Assembly (NCBI RefSeq): GCF_000808015.1
Contig: NZ_JWHR01000111.1
Coordinates: forward strand, 1-58,080
Direction of reading: 5' to 3'
From: Terrisporobacter othiniensis
GTDB lineage: Bacteria; Bacillota; Clostridia; Peptostreptococcales; Peptostreptococcaceae
Length of the DNA: 58,080 nucleotides
Each line of letters begins with the position of its first letter. The first letter of the stretch is position 1. Position numbers and translations under genes: made by a program. Shown here in pieces: positions 8,667 through 18,260 of this stretch. The notes beneath the pieces are model-generated. The model was not told the origin of the DNA, made no database searches, and saw only the letters and a program-made list of their open reading frames with translations.

Positions 8667-8706
8667 CATATAATTCAAATCATGATACTTAAATTAGATT
8701 AATTCT

Positions 8707-8816
8707 ATCTTCTTTCATCCAGACTTTACTGTCGGCTTCGGAATCTCACCGAATCATGCCATAATGGCTCGTGGGCTATAACCACCGGTAGGGAATTTCA
8801 CCCTGCCCTGAAGATT
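8707..8816 (-). ncRNA. FMN riboswitch (RFN element)
   Basis: Minus strand carries the classic conserved blocks in order: ATCTTCAGGGCAGGGTGAAA, TTCCCTACCGGTGGT, AGCCCACGAGC, GATTCGGTGAGATTCCG, AAGCCGACAGT and AGTCTGGATGAAAGAAGAT. The closing P1 arms are ATCTTC and GAAGAT. FMN binding should favour the following terminator and shut off ribDEBAH. The assignment follows directly from sequence conservation. Confidence 0.97.
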
Positions 8817-8832
8817 TTATTCAATTAATACA

Positions 8833-8861
8833 ATAGTACTTCAATATATTTATCATGTCAA
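8833..8861 (-). promoter_or_regulatory. Promoter of the riboflavin operon
   Basis: Minus strand: TTGACA (8856-8861), 17-nt spacer, TACTAT (8833-8838). The expected start near 8826 is about 10 nt before the riboswitch. Confidence 0.8.
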
Positions 8862-8961
8862 TTATATTTTATTTTACTTATAAATAAAATATTTAGAAAA
8901 ATTACATTTTCTATGTTTTAATTTGGAATTTTATGGTATAAATATAGTATAAAGAAAATAA

Positions 8962-8976
8962 TTATCAATTAGATAA
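8962..8976 (+). promoter_or_regulatory. Candidate operator of rbr (PerR/Fur-like palindrome)
   Basis: The inverted repeat TTATC-AATTA-GATAA lies 32 bp before rbr, just after a likely -10 (TATAGTATAAAG, 8943-8954). Placement over the start site and the peroxide-defence role of rubrerythrin suggest PerR or Fur control, but the match to the Per-box consensus is only partial. Confidence 0.35.
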
Positions 8977-9008
8977 ATTAAATACTTCAAATTAAAGGGG
9001 AAATAATT

Positions 9009-9548
9009 ATGGAATTAAAGGGAAGTAAAACCGAAAAAAATTTATTATCTGCTTTTGCTGGAGAAGCCCAAGCAAGAACCAAATATACTTACTATGCTTC
9101 TAAAGCAAAAAAAGAAGGCTATAATCAAATAGCCGCTATATTCGAAGAAACTGCAAATAACGAAAAAGAGCACGCTAAAATATGGTTCAAACTTTTACAT
9201 GATGGTATATCTTCTACTCCAGAAAACTTAAAAGATGCTGCTGAAGGAGAAAATTACGAATGGACAGATATGTATCATACTTTTGCTAAAGAAGCTAAAG
9301 AAGAAGGCTTTGATAAAATAGCATATTTATTTGAATCTGTTGGAAAAATAGAAAAAGAGCACGAAGAAAGATATCGTAAACTTCTTGAAAACTTGGAAAA
9401 TGGAACTATATTTGAAAAAGATGGTGAAGTTTATTGGCATTGCCAAAACTGCGGACATATACATAAAGGTAAGATAGCACCTGAAGTATGTCCTGTTTGT
9501 AATCATCCACAGTCATACTTCGAAGTTAGAGCAGAGAATTATAAATAA
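9009..9548 (+). CDS. rbr: Rubrerythrin
   Basis: A 179-aa protein. The N-terminal ferritin-like domain (about 1-135) carries the diiron ligands in [14 protein letters not shown] and the second KIEKEH helix. The C-terminal rubredoxin knuckle CQNCGH...CPVCNHP binds one iron. It reduces hydrogen peroxide in the anaerobe cytosol. It is the only plus-strand gene in the window, convergent with rpsI and bounded by a terminator on each side. AAAGGGG precedes the ATG. Length is slightly below the usual 190 residues but nothing essential is missing. Confidence 0.97.
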   Translation: MELKGSKTEKNLLSAFAGEAQARTKYTYYASKAKKEGYNQIAAIFEETANNEKEHAKIWFKLLHDGISSTPENLKDAAEGENYEWTDMYHTFAKEAKEEGFDKIAYLFESVGKIEKEHEERYRKLLENLENGTIFEKDGEVYWHCQNCGHIHKGKIAPEVCPVCNHPQSYFEVRAENYK

Positions 9549-9602
9549 GTCAGTAATTTACATCAAATAAATAATCCCAATACCCAACACCCAATATAAG
9601 TT

Positions 9603-9638
9603 AAGCTAACAACTAATAGTTGTTAGCTTTTCTTTTTA
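9603..9638 (+). terminator. Terminator of rbr
   Basis: Perfect stem AAGCTAACAACT (9603-9614 with 9618-9629), 3-nt loop, followed by TTCTTTTT on the plus strand. Confidence 0.9.
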
Positions 9639-9642
9639 ATAA

Positions 9643-9682
9643 TAAAAAAGATGCATTCCAACATAATGTTGAAATACATCTT
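9643..9682 (-). terminator. Terminator of the rplM-rpsI operon
   Basis: Minus strand 16-bp stem with G-U pairs (9648-9663 with 9667-9682; AAGATGTATTTCAACA arm), followed by TTTTTATT. It lies 39 nt past rpsI, back to back with the rbr terminator. Confidence 0.85.
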
Positions 9683-9721
9683 GTATATACAATTTGAAAA
9701 ATTTCCAATATTGAATAAAAA

Positions 9722-10114
9722 CTATCTTTTTGAGAACTGAGGCGCTCTTCTTGCAGCTTTTAAACCATATTTCTTTCTTTCTTTCATTCTTGCATCTCTT
9801 GTTAAGAATCCAGCTTTCTTTAAGTCTCCTCTTAACTCAGCATCAGCTTTTAATAAAGCTCTTGATATACCATGTCTTATAGCTCCAGCTTGTCCAGTGA
9901 ATCCTCCACCTTCAACTTTTACTATTACATCGTATTTATTTTCATTGCTTGTTAAAACTAATGGTTGTTTAACATCTCTTATTAATGTTTCGTAGTTGAA
10001 GTATTCTCCAACTGGTCTTCCATTAACTACTATATTTCCTTCACCTGCAACTAATCTAACTCTAGCTACAGAGCTTTTTCTTCTTCCTGTTCCGTAGAAT
10101 TGAACTTTTTCCAT
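9722..10114 (-). CDS. rpsI: 30S ribosomal protein S9
   Basis: A 130-aa S9: [18 protein letters not shown]-terminal motif, [19 protein letters not shown], and the basic tail [17 protein letters not shown] whose terminal Lys-Arg contacts P-site tRNA. The ATG at 10114 is preceded by AAAGGAGGAG; an in-frame GTG 18 nt upstream contains that SD and is rejected. It follows rplM by 27 nt, the universal L13-S9 pair. Confidence 0.97.
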   Translation of the reverse strand: MEKVQFYGTGRRKSSVARVRLVAGEGNIVVNGRPVGEYFNYETLIRDVKQPLVLTSNENKYDVIVKVEGGGFTGQAGAIRHGISRALLKADAELRGDLKKAGFLTRDARMKERKKYGLKAARRAPQFSKR

Positions 10115-10141
10115 GATAACTCCTCCTTTCACCTATTAATT

Positions 10142-10570
10142 CTATACGTTTAATTCAACTGGGTTTTGAGCTGCATGTGTATGTTCAGCACCTGCAAAAA
10201 CTCTTAATCTAGTCATCATTCTGCTTCTTAATTTATTTTTTGGTAACATTCCGCTAACTGCATGTGCTACTACTTCTTCTGGTTTCTTATCCATCATTTC
10301 TCTGTAAGTTATTTCTTTTAATCCACCTACATAACCAGTGTGGTATCTATATAATTTTTGATCTAATTTCTTTCCTGTTAAAACTACTTTTGCTGCGTTT
10401 ACAACAACAACAAAATCTCCACCGTCTACGTGTGGTGTAAATGTTGGTTTATGCTTTCCTCTTAATATAGTTGCTATTTCTGTAGCAAGACGACCTAATG
10501 TTTTTCCTTCAGCATCAACTACGTACCAGTTTCTTTGTACGTCAGCTGGTTTAGCTATATAACTTTTCAT
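10142..10570 (-). CDS. rplM: 50S ribosomal protein L13
   Basis: A 142-aa L13 of normal length with the conserved blocks [42 protein letters not shown] and [23 protein letters not shown]. It is an early-assembly 23S-binding protein. SD AAGGAGGG precedes the ATG. It is the first gene of the rplM-rpsI operon, with its own consensus promoter and a structured leader between truA and rplM. Confidence 0.97.
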   Translation of the reverse strand: MKSYIAKPADVQRNWYVVDAEGKTLGRLATEIATILRGKHKPTFTPHVDGGDFVVVVNAAKVVLTGKKLDQKLYRYHTGYVGGLKEITYREMMDKKPEEVVAHAVSGMLPKNKLRSRMMTRLRVFAGAEHTHAAQNPVELNV

Positions 10571-10574
10571 GGTT

Positions 10575-10653
10575 GTCCCTCCTTAATTTTCATAATTTTT
10601 TTATCTACCGTATATATAAAGTCCGGGGCAATGTGGACTTACTAGCACACTCT
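10575..10653 (-). ncRNA. Candidate L13 leader RNA
   Basis: The roughly 80-nt leader from the rplM promoter contains the GC-rich hairpin AAGTCC-loop-GGACTT (about 10618-10639) flanked by GTGTGCTAGT and CGGTAGAT. An L13 leader family is known in low-GC Gram-positives and is thought to mediate autogenous control. The match here is by position and hairpin, not by alignment. Confidence 0.5.
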
Positions 10654-10658
10654 TATTC

Positions 10659-10687
10659 ATTTTAATACAATGACCCTGGTGTGTCAA
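10659..10687 (-). promoter_or_regulatory. Promoter of rplM-rpsI
   Basis: Minus strand: TTGACA (10682-10687), exactly 17 nt, TAAAAT (10659-10664). The -35 lies just past the truA stop, so rplM-rpsI has a promoter independent of truA. Confidence 0.85.
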
Positions 10688-10689
10688 GT

Positions 10690-11421
10690 TTAATAATGAA
10701 CTTTTTTAAGAAATAATCCGTGTGCAGGCGCGGTATGACCTGCTTCTCCCCTATCTTGCGAAGCAATTATTTCTTCCATTGATTTATCTATTCTTCCTCT
10801 GCCTATATCCACCAATGTTCCTACTATTATTCTCACCATATTGTATAAAAATCCATTTCCTTCCACTTCTAAAACAATTAAGTCTCCACTCTCCTCAATT
10901 GTAATATTGTGTATAGTTCTAACTGTATCCTTTACCGATGATCCAGAACTCATAAATCCTTTAAATTCATGTGTTCCAAGTAATGATTTAGCTTCTGAGT
11001 GCATTTTTTGTATATCAAGGTCATACCTAACATGATATGATGTATCCTTGTATAATGGGCTTCTATAAGGCTTATTATATATCAAATATCTATATATTTT
11101 CCCTGTTGCACTGTATCTAGAGTGAAAGTCCTCAGATACTTCTTGGCAGTCAATTATAGATATATCCTTTGGCAATTTTGCATTTAAAGCGTCAGGAATT
11201 CTATTAGCAGGTATGCTTGAACTTGTTTTAAAATTTGCAACTTGGCCTAAAGCATGAACACCAGCATCAGTTCTTCCAGAGCCTATAATATTTACTTTTT
11301 CTTTTGTTATTTCATAGATAGCATATTCTATTGTACCCTGTATACCAGAAGAGTTAGGTTGTTTTTGCCAACCACAATATCTAGTGCCATCATATTGTAT
11401 AGTAAGTTTTAAATTTCTCAT
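10690..11421 (-). CDS. truA: tRNA pseudouridine(38-40) synthase
   Basis: A 243-aa TruA. N-terminal LTIQYDGTRYCGWQKQPN, the catalytic aspartate in GSGRTDAGVHALGQVA (about residues 47-62) and the C-terminal GNGFLYNMVRIIVGTL are intact. It isomerises U38-U40 in the anticodon arm. It follows ecfT by 12 nt and ends the ecfA1-ecfA2-ecfT-truA transcription unit. Readthrough into rplM is possible because no terminator separates them. Confidence 0.96.
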   Translation of the reverse strand: MRNLKLTIQYDGTRYCGWQKQPNSSGIQGTIEYAIYEITKEKVNIIGSGRTDAGVHALGQVANFKTSSSIPANRIPDALNAKLPKDISIIDCQEVSEDFHSRYSATGKIYRYLIYNKPYRSPLYKDTSYHVRYDLDIQKMHSEAKSLLGTHEFKGFMSSGSSVKDTVRTIHNITIEESGDLIVLEVEGNGFLYNMVRIIVGTLVDIGRGRIDKSMEEIIASQDRGEAGHTAPAHGLFLKKVHY

Positions 11422-11433
11422 TTACTTCCTCAT

Positions 11434-12231
11434 TTATATGAATTTAGTTACTATTATGATTGCCAAAAATACTACTTGTAAAACATATGCTGTATAATCA
11501 GCTTTTGTAATTTTAGCTTCTTTCATTTTAGTTCTATTATATCCACCTCTATAACATCTAGCTTCCATAGCCATAGCTAATTCATCAGCCCTTCTAAAAG
11601 CACTAACAAATAAAGGAACTAATAATGGTACTAAGTTTTTAGCCCTATTTATTATGTTGCTACTTTCAAAATCAGCACCTCTAGACATTTGAGCTTTCAT
11701 AATCTTATCTGTTTCATCTAATAATGTAGGTATAAATCTAAGCGCTATCGTCATCATCATAGCCAACTCATGTACAGGCATACCTATCTTTTTAAAAGGA
11801 CTTAACATTCTTTCTATACCATCTGTAAGTTGTATAGGTGAAGTTGTTAAAGTAAGCAAAGATGTGCCCACAACTAAAAATATCAACCTTATAGACATAA
11901 AAATAGCCTGTCTTATACCTTCTCTAGTCAGGGTTAAAAAACCAAACTTCCAAATTACCTCTCCAGGTAAAAAGAATATATTTATAACAAAAGTAAATAG
12001 AATTATCCATCTAAGCGGCTTAATTCCTTTTATAATGTATTTAAGAGGTATCTGAGACATTTTAATCACTGTAACTAAGACTAAAGCTACTAATAAATAT
12101 GGCCAAAATTTATTTACTACAAATAAAGATACCATGAATACTATTGTTGCAACAAGCTTTGTTGTTGAATCTAACTTATGAATACAAGAATTTGCAGGAT
12201 AATATTGACCTATGGTTATATCTTTTAACAT
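11434..12231 (-). CDS. ecfT: Energy-coupling factor transporter transmembrane protein EcfT
   Basis: A 265-aa membrane protein with about five to six TM segments and the EcfT coupling-helix signatures AQMSRGADF and [10 protein letters not shown], which dock into the two ATPases. With EcfA1 and EcfA2 it forms the shared module that powers uptake through separate S-components for vitamins; no S-component is encoded here. Its start overlaps the ecfA2 end by 7 nt. A group II ECF module beside ribosomal genes is standard in Firmicutes. Confidence 0.95.
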   Translation of the reverse strand: MLKDITIGQYYPANSCIHKLDSTTKLVATIVFMVSLFVVNKFWPYLLVALVLVTVIKMSQIPLKYIIKGIKPLRWIILFTFVINIFFLPGEVIWKFGFLTLTREGIRQAIFMSIRLIFLVVGTSLLTLTTSPIQLTDGIERMLSPFKKIGMPVHELAMMMTIALRFIPTLLDETDKIMKAQMSRGADFESSNIINRAKNLVPLLVPLFVSAFRRADELAMAMEARCYRGGYNRTKMKEAKITKADYTAYVLQVVFLAIIIVTKFI

Positions 12232-13091
12232 TTCTTTCTTCCTTTCATAAAGTTTAGTATTTCGTCTTTTATTTCTTCTATTGTTAAGACATCAGTTTTT
12301 ATATCAAAACCTTTATCCTTTAGTTTAATAGCTAATTCTAAAACTTGTGGTATATCTAACCCTATTTCCTTAAGTCTTGATGCATTACTATTGAAGATTT
12401 CTTTAGGTGTTCCCATAAATTCAATCTTACCATGATTCATAACTATTATTGTTTTAGCTATTTTAGCCATATCATCCATGCTATGAGAAGAAAGTATTAT
12501 TGTCATATGACTTTCTTCATGTAATCTTTTTATTAAAGCAAAGATTTCATCTCTTCCTCCTGGATCTAATCCTGCTGTAGGCTCATCCAGTATTAGTAGT
12601 TCTGGCTTCATTGCTATAACACCAGCTATTGCTACTCTACGCTTTTGGCCACCAGATAAATCAAATGGTGATTTATCTTTATACTCATCATAATCAAGTC
12701 CTACAGCTTGCATAGATTCTTTTACTCTAATAGATATTTCTTCTTGACTTAGATTCAAATTAGAAGGTCCAAAAGCTATATCTTTTTCAACTGTTTCTTC
12801 AAAAAGTTGATATTCAGGATATTGAAACACTATTCCTACTCTTTTTCTAATTTCAGTTAAATTTTGATTTTCTCCAGTTATGTTGAAATCATTTATGAAA
12901 ATCTCTCCTGATGATGGCTTTATAAGACCGTTTAAATGCTGTATAAGGGTAGATTTGCCTGAACCAGTATGGCCTATTAGACCAACAAAATCTCTATCTT
13001 TTATTTCAAATGATATATTATCTAATGCTTTACTAGCAAAAGGCATACCCTCATCATATATATAAGTTAAATTTTTTATAATAATTGACAT
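12225..13091 (-). CDS. ecfA2: Energy-coupling factor ATPase EcfA2
   Basis: A 288-aa ABC ATPase: Walker [10 protein letters not shown] (about 37-45), Q-loop [13 protein letters not shown], signature [11 protein letters not shown], Walker B ELLILDEP and H-loop SSHSMDD. The C-terminal extension of about 50 residues is usual for ECF ATPases. Its start overlaps the upstream ATPase end by 16 nt, so translation is likely coupled and the two subunits should be made in equal amounts. Confidence 0.95.
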   Translation of the reverse strand: MSIIIKNLTYIYDEGMPFASKALDNISFEIKDRDFVGLIGHTGSGKSTLIQHLNGLIKPSSGEIFINDFNITGENQNLTEIRKRVGIVFQYPEYQLFEETVEKDIAFGPSNLNLSQEEISIRVKESMQAVGLDYDEYKDKSPFDLSGGQKRRVAIAGVIAMKPELLILDEPTAGLDPGGRDEIFALIKRLHEESHMTIILSSHSMDDMAKIAKTIIVMNHGKIEFMGTPKEIFNSNASRLKEIGLDIPQVLELAIKLKDKGFDIKTDVLTIEEIKDEILNFMKGRKKC

Positions 13092-13912
13092 AATTTCACC
13101 ACCATCTCATCTACTGTTAATATATCATCACTAATTTCTATTCCTTCTTCTTTTAAAGAAGTGGCTAGTTCTGTCATATAAGGAACGTCTAATCCTATTT
13201 TTTTAAGCTTTTCTACGTTTCTAAACACTTCTTTTGGCGTTCCTTCTAATACTTTACGTCCTTTGTCCATAACTATAACTCTATCAGCTTCTACAGCTTC
13301 TTCCATATAATGAGTTATGTGTAATACTGTAATATTTTCTTCTTTATTAAGTTTTTCTATTACATTCATAACTTCTTTTCTTCCTGATGGATCAAGCATT
13401 GCTGTTGCTTCATCAAAAATTATACATTTTGGTCTCATAGCAATTATTCCCGCTATGGCAACCCTTTGTTTTTGACCTCCAGATAATAAGTGCGGTTGTC
13501 TATCTTTTAACTCTGTAATACCTACACTTTCAAGAGCCTCTTTTACTCTTTCTCTAATTACCTTTGGTTCTACACCCAAGTTTTCTGGACCAAATGCTAC
13601 ATCTTCTTCTACTATAGTTGCAACTATTTGATTATCTGGATTTTGGAATACCATACCTGCTGTTTGTCTTATATCCCATAGTTTTTCTTCATTTTTTGTA
13701 TCATTTCCATCTATAAGAATATTACCTTCTGTTGGCATCAAAATAGCATTCAAGTTTTTAGATAAAGTTGATTTTCCCGAACCATTATGACCTATAATAG
13801 CTACAAATTCACCTTGCTTAACATTCAAACTTAAATTATCTATGGCTTTAAAACTAGATTCTTCAGTTATGTATTCATATGAAATATTGTTAACCTTTAT
13901 AATATTATTCAT
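13076..13912 (-). CDS. ecfA1: Energy-coupling factor ATPase EcfA1
   Basis: A 278-aa ABC ATPase: Walker [10 protein letters not shown] (about 42-50), Q-loop [25 protein letters not shown], signature [13 protein letters not shown], Walker [14 protein letters not shown] with the substitution DEA for DEP seen in this subunit type, and H-loop ITHYMEEA. It pairs with EcfA2 under EcfT. It is first in its unit, with AGAGGGAG before the ATG and an extended -10 promoter about 50 bp upstream. Confidence 0.95.
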   Translation of the reverse strand: MNNIIKVNNISYEYITEESSFKAIDNLSLNVKQGEFVAIIGHNGSGKSTLSKNLNAILMPTEGNILIDGNDTKNEEKLWDIRQTAGMVFQNPDNQIVATIVEEDVAFGPENLGVEPKVIRERVKEALESVGITELKDRQPHLLSGGQKQRVAIAGIIAMRPKCIIFDEATAMLDPSGRKEVMNVIEKLNKEENITVLHITHYMEEAVEADRVIVMDKGRKVLEGTPKEVFRNVEKLKKIGLDVPYMTELATSLKEEGIEISDDILTVDEMVVKLCQLL

Positions 13913-13960
13913 TTATTCTACTCCCTCTTTAAAGTAGTAATTTAAAATTTGTATCTTAAT

Positions 13961-13969
13961 ATTATATCA
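13961..13969 (-). promoter_or_regulatory. Extended -10 promoter of the ecf-truA unit
   Basis: Minus strand TGATATAAT (TG-N-TATAAT; -10 hexamer at 13961-13966), about 49 bp before ecfA1. The -35 position (TTATTT) is poor. The rplQ terminator lies upstream, so a separate promoter is required here. Confidence 0.55.
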
Positions 13970-14034
13970 CAGTTCTAATTAAAAAATAATTCCTTTGATT
14001 ATATAATGTTCTTTTTATTAATATTATTTGCACA

Positions 14035-14071
14035 AAAAAAAGATTAAGCCCATCAAACTTAATCTTTTTTT
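14035..14071 (-). terminator. Terminator at the end of the S10-spc-alpha superoperon
   Basis: Perfect 14-bp stem with A/T flanks (14035-14048 with 14058-14071; core GATTAAG/CTTAATC), 9-nt loop, T-run on both sides, 19 nt past rplQ. It may work in both directions. Confidence 0.85.
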
Positions 14072-14090
14072 CATATATATTAACTATTTA

Positions 14091-14432
14091 CTAAACTAAT
14101 TCAATAAATGCCATTTCAGCTGCATCGCCTCTTCTTGGCCCTTTTTTGATTATTCTAGTGTATCCACCATTTCTCTCAGCATATTTTGGAGCTATATCAG
14201 TGAATAAGTTGTTTACTACTGTTTCATCCATAACGTAAGCTAAAACTTGTCTTCTAGCATGAAGATCTCCTCTTTTAGCAAGAGTTATCATCTTTTCAGC
14301 CATTCTACGAGTTTCTTTAGCTCTTGTTACTGTAGTTTCTATTCTACCACATCTTAGTAAGTCAGTTACTAAGTTTCTTAACATAAGGTTTCTGTGTGAT
14401 GTCACACGTCCTAATTTACGGTAATTAGCCAC
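14091..14432 (-). CDS. rplQ: 50S ribosomal protein L17
   Basis: A 113-aa L17: [40 protein letters not shown], and C-terminal [23 protein letters not shown]. It binds at the peptide exit tunnel. The start is GTG with AAAGGAGGG upstream. It is the last gene of the alpha operon, 21 nt after rpoA, directly before the terminator. Confidence 0.97.
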   Translation of the reverse strand: MANYRKLGRVTSHRNLMLRNLVTDLLRCGRIETTVTRAKETRRMAEKMITLAKRGDLHARRQVLAYVMDETVVNNLFTDIAPKYAERNGGYTRIIKKGPRRGDAAEMAFIELV

Positions 14433-14453
14433 GCCAATCCCTCCTTTGCTCGC

Positions 14454-15401
14454 TTATTCTTCGCTAGGTTTAAGTCCTAATCCTAATTCTTCAAGTTTTT
14501 GAATAACTTCTTCAAGTGATTTTTTACCAAGGTTTCTAACCTTCATCATATCATCTTCTGATTTATTAGCTAATTCTTCAACTGTGTTAATTCCCGCTCT
14601 CTTTAAACAGTTGTAAGATCTTACTGATAAATCAAGCTCTTCTATAGTCATTTCAAGAACTTTTTCTTTTTGATCTTCTTCTTTTTCTACCATTATTTCA
14701 ACATTGCTTACATGCTCAGTTAAGTCAATGAATAGATTTAAATGCTCAACTAATACTTTAGCTGCAAGAGATATACCCTCTTGAGGATTAATGCTTCCAT
14801 TAGTCCAAACTTCAAGTGTTAATTTATCATAATCTGATTTTTGACCAACTCTAGTGTTTTCTACATGGTAGCTAACTTTTTGTACGGGAGTGTATATTGA
14901 GTCTACAGGTAAAACACCTATAGGCATATTTTCAGTTTTGTTTTCCTCGGCTGGAACATATCCTCTACCTTTATCGATGTTTATTTCCATATTAAATTTA
15001 GCATTATCGTCTAAAGTAGCGATAACTAAGTCTTTACTTAATATTTCAACATCTGGAGGACAGATTATATCTGCACCTGTTACAGTACATGGACCTTGAG
15101 CCTGTATTTTAAGAGTTCTACTTCCTTCACCATCTATAGTTGCTGAAAGTTCTTTTAAAGTTAATATTATTTCAGTAACATCTTCTTTAACTCCTGGTAC
15201 TGTTGAGAATTCATGAAGAACACCATCTATTCTTATAGAATTTACTGCTACACCAGGTAAAGAAGATAATAATATTCTTCTAAGAGCATTTCCTATAGTA
15301 ATTCCATATCCTCTTTCTAAAGGTTCAATGACAAACTTTCCATATCTATAATCTTCACCAAGTTCTACAATATCTACTTTTGGTTTTTCTATTTCTATCA
15401 T
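14454..15401 (-). CDS. rpoA: RNA polymerase alpha subunit
   Basis: A 315-aa protein from the ATG at 15401 (GAAGGAGGG upstream; a longer frame lacks support). N-terminal domain 1-230 includes the dimer interface [20 protein letters not shown]. An acidic linker ([10 protein letters not shown]) leads to the C-terminal domain with [23 protein letters not shown] and [10 protein letters not shown], which bind UP elements and activators. It is in the canonical alpha-operon position between rpsD and rplQ. Confidence 0.98.
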   Translation of the reverse strand: MIEIEKPKVDIVELGEDYRYGKFVIEPLERGYGITIGNALRRILLSSLPGVAVNSIRIDGVLHEFSTVPGVKEDVTEIILTLKELSATIDGEGSRTLKIQAQGPCTVTGADIICPPDVEILSKDLVIATLDDNAKFNMEINIDKGRGYVPAEENKTENMPIGVLPVDSIYTPVQKVSYHVENTRVGQKSDYDKLTLEVWTNGSINPQEGISLAAKVLVEHLNLFIDLTEHVSNVEIMVEKEEDQKEKVLEMTIEELDLSVRSYNCLKRAGINTVEELANKSEDDMMKVRNLGKKSLEEVIQKLEELGLGLKPSEE

Positions 15402-15475
15402 GGATAAACCCTCCTTCAAATTTATTAATCCACTGAGGGTAAACACCTCTAAAGATAAACTTTAGAAGATGCTTA

Positions 15476-16099
15476 TTATTTAGAATAAAGCTCTATGATT
15501 AAGTGTTCAGCTATTTCAAGATCTATATCTTCTCTTCCTGGAAGAGCAGTTACAGTTGCAGTCATATTTTCTACGCTTGCATCTATCCATCTTGGAGCTA
15601 CTTTTGTATTTGCTTCTACTATACCTTTGAATTTAGCAGATGATTTAGAAGTTTCTTTAACTGCTATAACATCTCCAACTTTTACAGTTATTGAAGGTAT
15701 ATCTACTTTTTTACCGTTTAAAGTAAAATGTGCATGAGTTATTAATTGTCTAGCTTCTTTTCTAGAGTTAGCTAATCCCATTCTGTAAACAACATTATCT
15801 AATCTTCTTTCTAATAAGCTTAATAAGTTTTCACCAGTTTTACCAGTCATTTTCTCAGCACGTTCGTACATGTTTCTGAATTGAGTTTCTAAAACTCCGT
15901 ATATTCTCTTAACTTTTTGTTTTTCTCTTAATTGTAAACCATAGTTAGAAACTTTCTTTCTTCCTTGACCATGTTGTCCTGGAGCATAGTTTCTTTTAAC
16001 TATAGCACATTTATCTGTATAACATCTATCACCTTTAAGGAATAATTTCATTCCTTCTCTACGGCATTGTCTGCATGATGCACCAGTATATCTTGCCAT
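15476..16099 (-). CDS. rpsD: 30S ribosomal protein S4
   Basis: A 207-aa S4. The N-terminal zinc-type cysteines ([23 protein letters not shown], Cys at about 9, 12, 26 and 31) indicate the C+ zinc-binding form. The S4 RNA-binding domain follows ([11 protein letters not shown]...[22 protein letters not shown]). It nucleates 30S assembly and in other bacteria acts as autogenous regulator of its operon. SD AGGAGGTG precedes the ATG. Confidence 0.97.
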   Translation of the reverse strand: MARYTGASCRQCRREGMKLFLKGDRCYTDKCAIVKRNYAPGQHGQGRKKVSNYGLQLREKQKVKRIYGVLETQFRNMYERAEKMTGKTGENLLSLLERRLDNVVYRMGLANSRKEARQLITHAHFTLNGKKVDIPSITVKVGDVIAVKETSKSSAKFKGIVEANTKVAPRWIDASVENMTATVTALPGREDIDLEIAEHLIIELYSK

Positions 16100-16114
16100 A
16101 ATTACACCTCCTAA

Positions 16115-16513
16115 TTATACTCTTCTTCTTTTTGGTGGTCTACATCCGTTGTGTGGGATTGGAGTAACATCTTTTATCATTGTTACTTCTAGTCCAGTTG
16201 CTTGTAAAGCTCTTATTGCAGCTTCTCTTCCTGAACCAGGTCCTTTTACGAATACTTCAACACTTTTTAAACCATGTTCCATTGCAGCTTTAGCAGCAGT
16301 TTCTGCAGCCATTTGAGAAGCAAATGGAGTTGATTTTCTTGATCCTTTAAATCCTAATTGTCCTGAAGATGCCCATGATATAGCATTTCCGTGAACGTCA
16401 GTTAAAGTGATTATAGTGTTGTTAAAAGTTGATTGTATATGTGCATGACCACGATCTATGTTTTTACGTTCTCTTCTTCTTACACGTGTAACTTTCTTTT
16501 TTTGTTTAGCCAT
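16115..16513 (-). CDS. rpsK: 30S ribosomal protein S11
   Basis: A 132-aa S11: [30 protein letters not shown], then [18 protein letters not shown], and the C-terminal [11 protein letters not shown]. It forms the platform near the Shine-Dalgarno helix. It lies between rpsM and rpsD with short gaps and a good SD, as in all bacterial alpha operons. Confidence 0.97.
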   Translation of the reverse strand: MAKQKKKVTRVRRRERKNIDRGHAHIQSTFNNTIITLTDVHGNAISWASSGQLGFKGSRKSTPFASQMAAETAAKAAMEHGLKSVEVFVKGPGSGREAAIRALQATGLEVTMIKDVTPIPHNGCRPPKRRRV

Positions 16514-16539
16514 TGTTCGATTTCCCTCCTATCTACTTA

Positions 16540-16911
16540 TTATTTTTTCTTCTTACGAGATACAGTTTTTCTAGGACCTTTTCTAGTTCTAGCGTTAGTC
16601 TTAGTTTTTTGCCCTCTTAGTGGTAAACCTTTAGCATGTCTTATACCTCTGTAGCATTTTATATCTCTTAATCTTTTTATATTTAAAGCGATTTCTCTTC
16701 TTAAGTCACCTTCAACTAAGAAATCAGTGTCTATTATTCTTCTTAATGTATTAACTTCATCATCTGATAAATCTTTGATTCTTACATCTGGATTTATCTC
16801 AGCTTTTGCTAATATTTCATTAGCAGTTGCTCTACCTATACCATATATATAAGTTAAGCCTATTTCCGCTCTTTTTTCTCTAGGTAAATCTACCCCAGCG
16901 ATTCTTGCCAT
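16540..16911 (-). CDS. rpsM: 30S ribosomal protein S13
   Basis: A 123-aa S13: [26 protein letters not shown] with its helix-hairpin-helix, [19 protein letters not shown] core, and the basic tail [17 protein letters not shown] that reaches P-site tRNA. The ATG at 16911 has AGGAGGTG at ideal distance. A 158-nt gap with its own promoter-like sequence and a hairpin separates it from rpmJ. Confidence 0.97.
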   Translation of the reverse strand: MARIAGVDLPREKRAEIGLTYIYGIGRATANEILAKAEINPDVRIKDLSDDEVNTLRRIIDTDFLVEGDLRREIALNIKRLRDIKCYRGIRHAKGLPLRGQKTKTNARTRKGPRKTVSRKKKK

Positions 16912-16956
16912 TACTTGCACCTCCTACGACTTAGTTATTTTACTTTTCATTGTCTT

Positions 16957-16989
16957 ACTTGAATTTTCCACTAAAAAAATCATTCAAGT
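16957..16989 (-). promoter_or_regulatory. Hairpin in the rpsM leader
   Basis: ACTTGAAT (8 bp) pairs with ATTCAAGT across a 17-nt loop containing seven U residues (minus strand). It lies between the putative internal promoter and the rpsM SD. It could be an operator for autogenous control or only a structured spacer. Confidence 0.4.
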
Positions 16990-17029
16990 ACTGTATTTCC
17001 AACGCATCCAGTCAATGTCACATTTTATC

Positions 17030-17038
17030 ATTATAACA
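17030..17038 (-). promoter_or_regulatory. Internal promoter ahead of rpsM (extended -10)
   Basis: Minus strand TGTTATAAT (TG-N-TATAAT, hexamer 17030-17035) in the rpmJ-rpsM gap; the -35 is weak. If active it would give the rpsM-rpsK-rpsD-rpoA-rplQ segment transcription independent of the S10/spc promoters. Confidence 0.5.
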
Positions 17039-17069
17039 TATTTGATGACTTTATGCTAGTAATTTTTTC

Positions 17070-17195
<126 letters not shown>

Positions 17196-17212
17196 TTAGA
17201 CTAGTTCATAGC

Positions 17213-17431
17213 CTATTTCTTACGCCAAGTGATTCTTCCTCTTGTAAGATCATAAGGTGAAAGCTCAACATTAACCTTATCACCCTCAAGAATTCTTATG
17301 AAGTTCATTCTTAACTTACCAGATAAATGGCATAATACCTCATGTCCATTCTCTAGTCTAACTTTAAACATAGCGTTTGGTAAGTTTTCAATAACTGTAC
17401 CTTCAAATTCTATAACATCTTTTTTGGCCAT
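17213..17431 (-). CDS. infA: Translation initiation factor IF-1
   Basis: A 72-aa S1/OB-fold protein of standard length: [53 protein letters not shown]. It occupies the A site of the 30S subunit during initiation. TGGAGGG lies upstream of the ATG. It follows map by about 80 nt and precedes rpmJ. Confidence 0.97.
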   Translation of the reverse strand: MAKKDVIEFEGTVIENLPNAMFKVRLENGHEVLCHLSGKLRMNFIRILEGDKVNVELSPYDLTRGRITWRKK

Positions 17432-17510
17432 TATATAATCAGCCCTCCATTTTACATTTAAATACTTAGAACTAAATGCAATTTTTGTGATAGCATCATA
17501 CTATCCGTTT

Positions 17511-18257
17511 TTACAAACTAGTTAATATAAGAGGTTCCTCCTCTGTTATTGCTATCGTGTGCTCATAATGAGCAGAATTCTTTCCATCTCCCGTTACAAT
17601 TGTCCAGCCGTCGGCTAAACAGTAAACACGGTGACTTCCTTGATTAATCATAGGCTCTATGGCTAATACCATGCCTGGTTTTAACATAGGTCCTCTGTTC
17701 GGTTTTCCATAGTTAGGAATATTGGGTGATTCATGAAGATCTTTACCAACCCCATGTCCAACTAGTGATCTAACTACCGAAAAACCATTTTTTTCTGTGT
17801 GTGCTTGTATTGTGTGTGAGATATCCGAAAGTCTATATCCAACCTTCGCGAATTTAAGTCCTTCATAGAAGCTTTCTTTTGTAACTTCTATTAGTTTCCT
17901 ATTTTCTTCAGATATCAGGCCAACTCCATGAGTCTTTGCAGAGTCACCATGGTATCCTTTATAATAGGCGCCTATATCTATACTTATAATGTCTCCCTCT
18001 TTCACTATTTCATTACCAGGAATTCCATGCACAACTTTGTTGTTAATAGAAGCACATATACTTCCTGGAAATCCTCCATAGCCTTTAAAAGACGGTACTG
18101 CATTATATTTTCTTATATTTTCTTCAGCTATTTTATCTAACTCTAAAGTAGATATTCCCGGAATAATAGCCTCTCTAATAACTTCATGAGTGTCAGCGAC
18201 AATTTTCCCCGCTTCCCTCATAAGTTCAATTTCTGATTTAGATTTGATAATAATCAT
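17511..18257 (-). CDS. map: Methionine aminopeptidase, type I
   Basis: A 248-aa peptidase from the ATG at 18257, 3 nt past the adk stop, with GAGAG inside the adk end acting as SD. Metal ligands are visible in order: Asp in [19 protein letters not shown], His in [11 protein letters not shown], Glu in MVLAIEPM and Glu in [10 protein letters not shown]. It lacks an N-terminal zinc/SH3 extension, so it is type Ia. It removes initiator methionine from nascent chains. The secY-adk-map-infA order is standard. Confidence 0.97.
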   Translation of the reverse strand: MIIIKSKSEIELMREAGKIVADTHEVIREAIIPGISTLELDKIAEENIRKYNAVPSFKGYGGFPGSICASINNKVVHGIPGNEIVKEGDIISIDIGAYYKGYHGDSAKTHGVGLISEENRKLIEVTKESFYEGLKFAKVGYRLSDISHTIQAHTEKNGFSVVRSLVGHGVGKDLHESPNIPNYGKPNRGPMLKPGMVLAIEPMINQGSHRVYCLADGWTIVTGDGKNSAHYEHTIAITEEEPLILTSL

Positions 18258-18260
18258 CAA

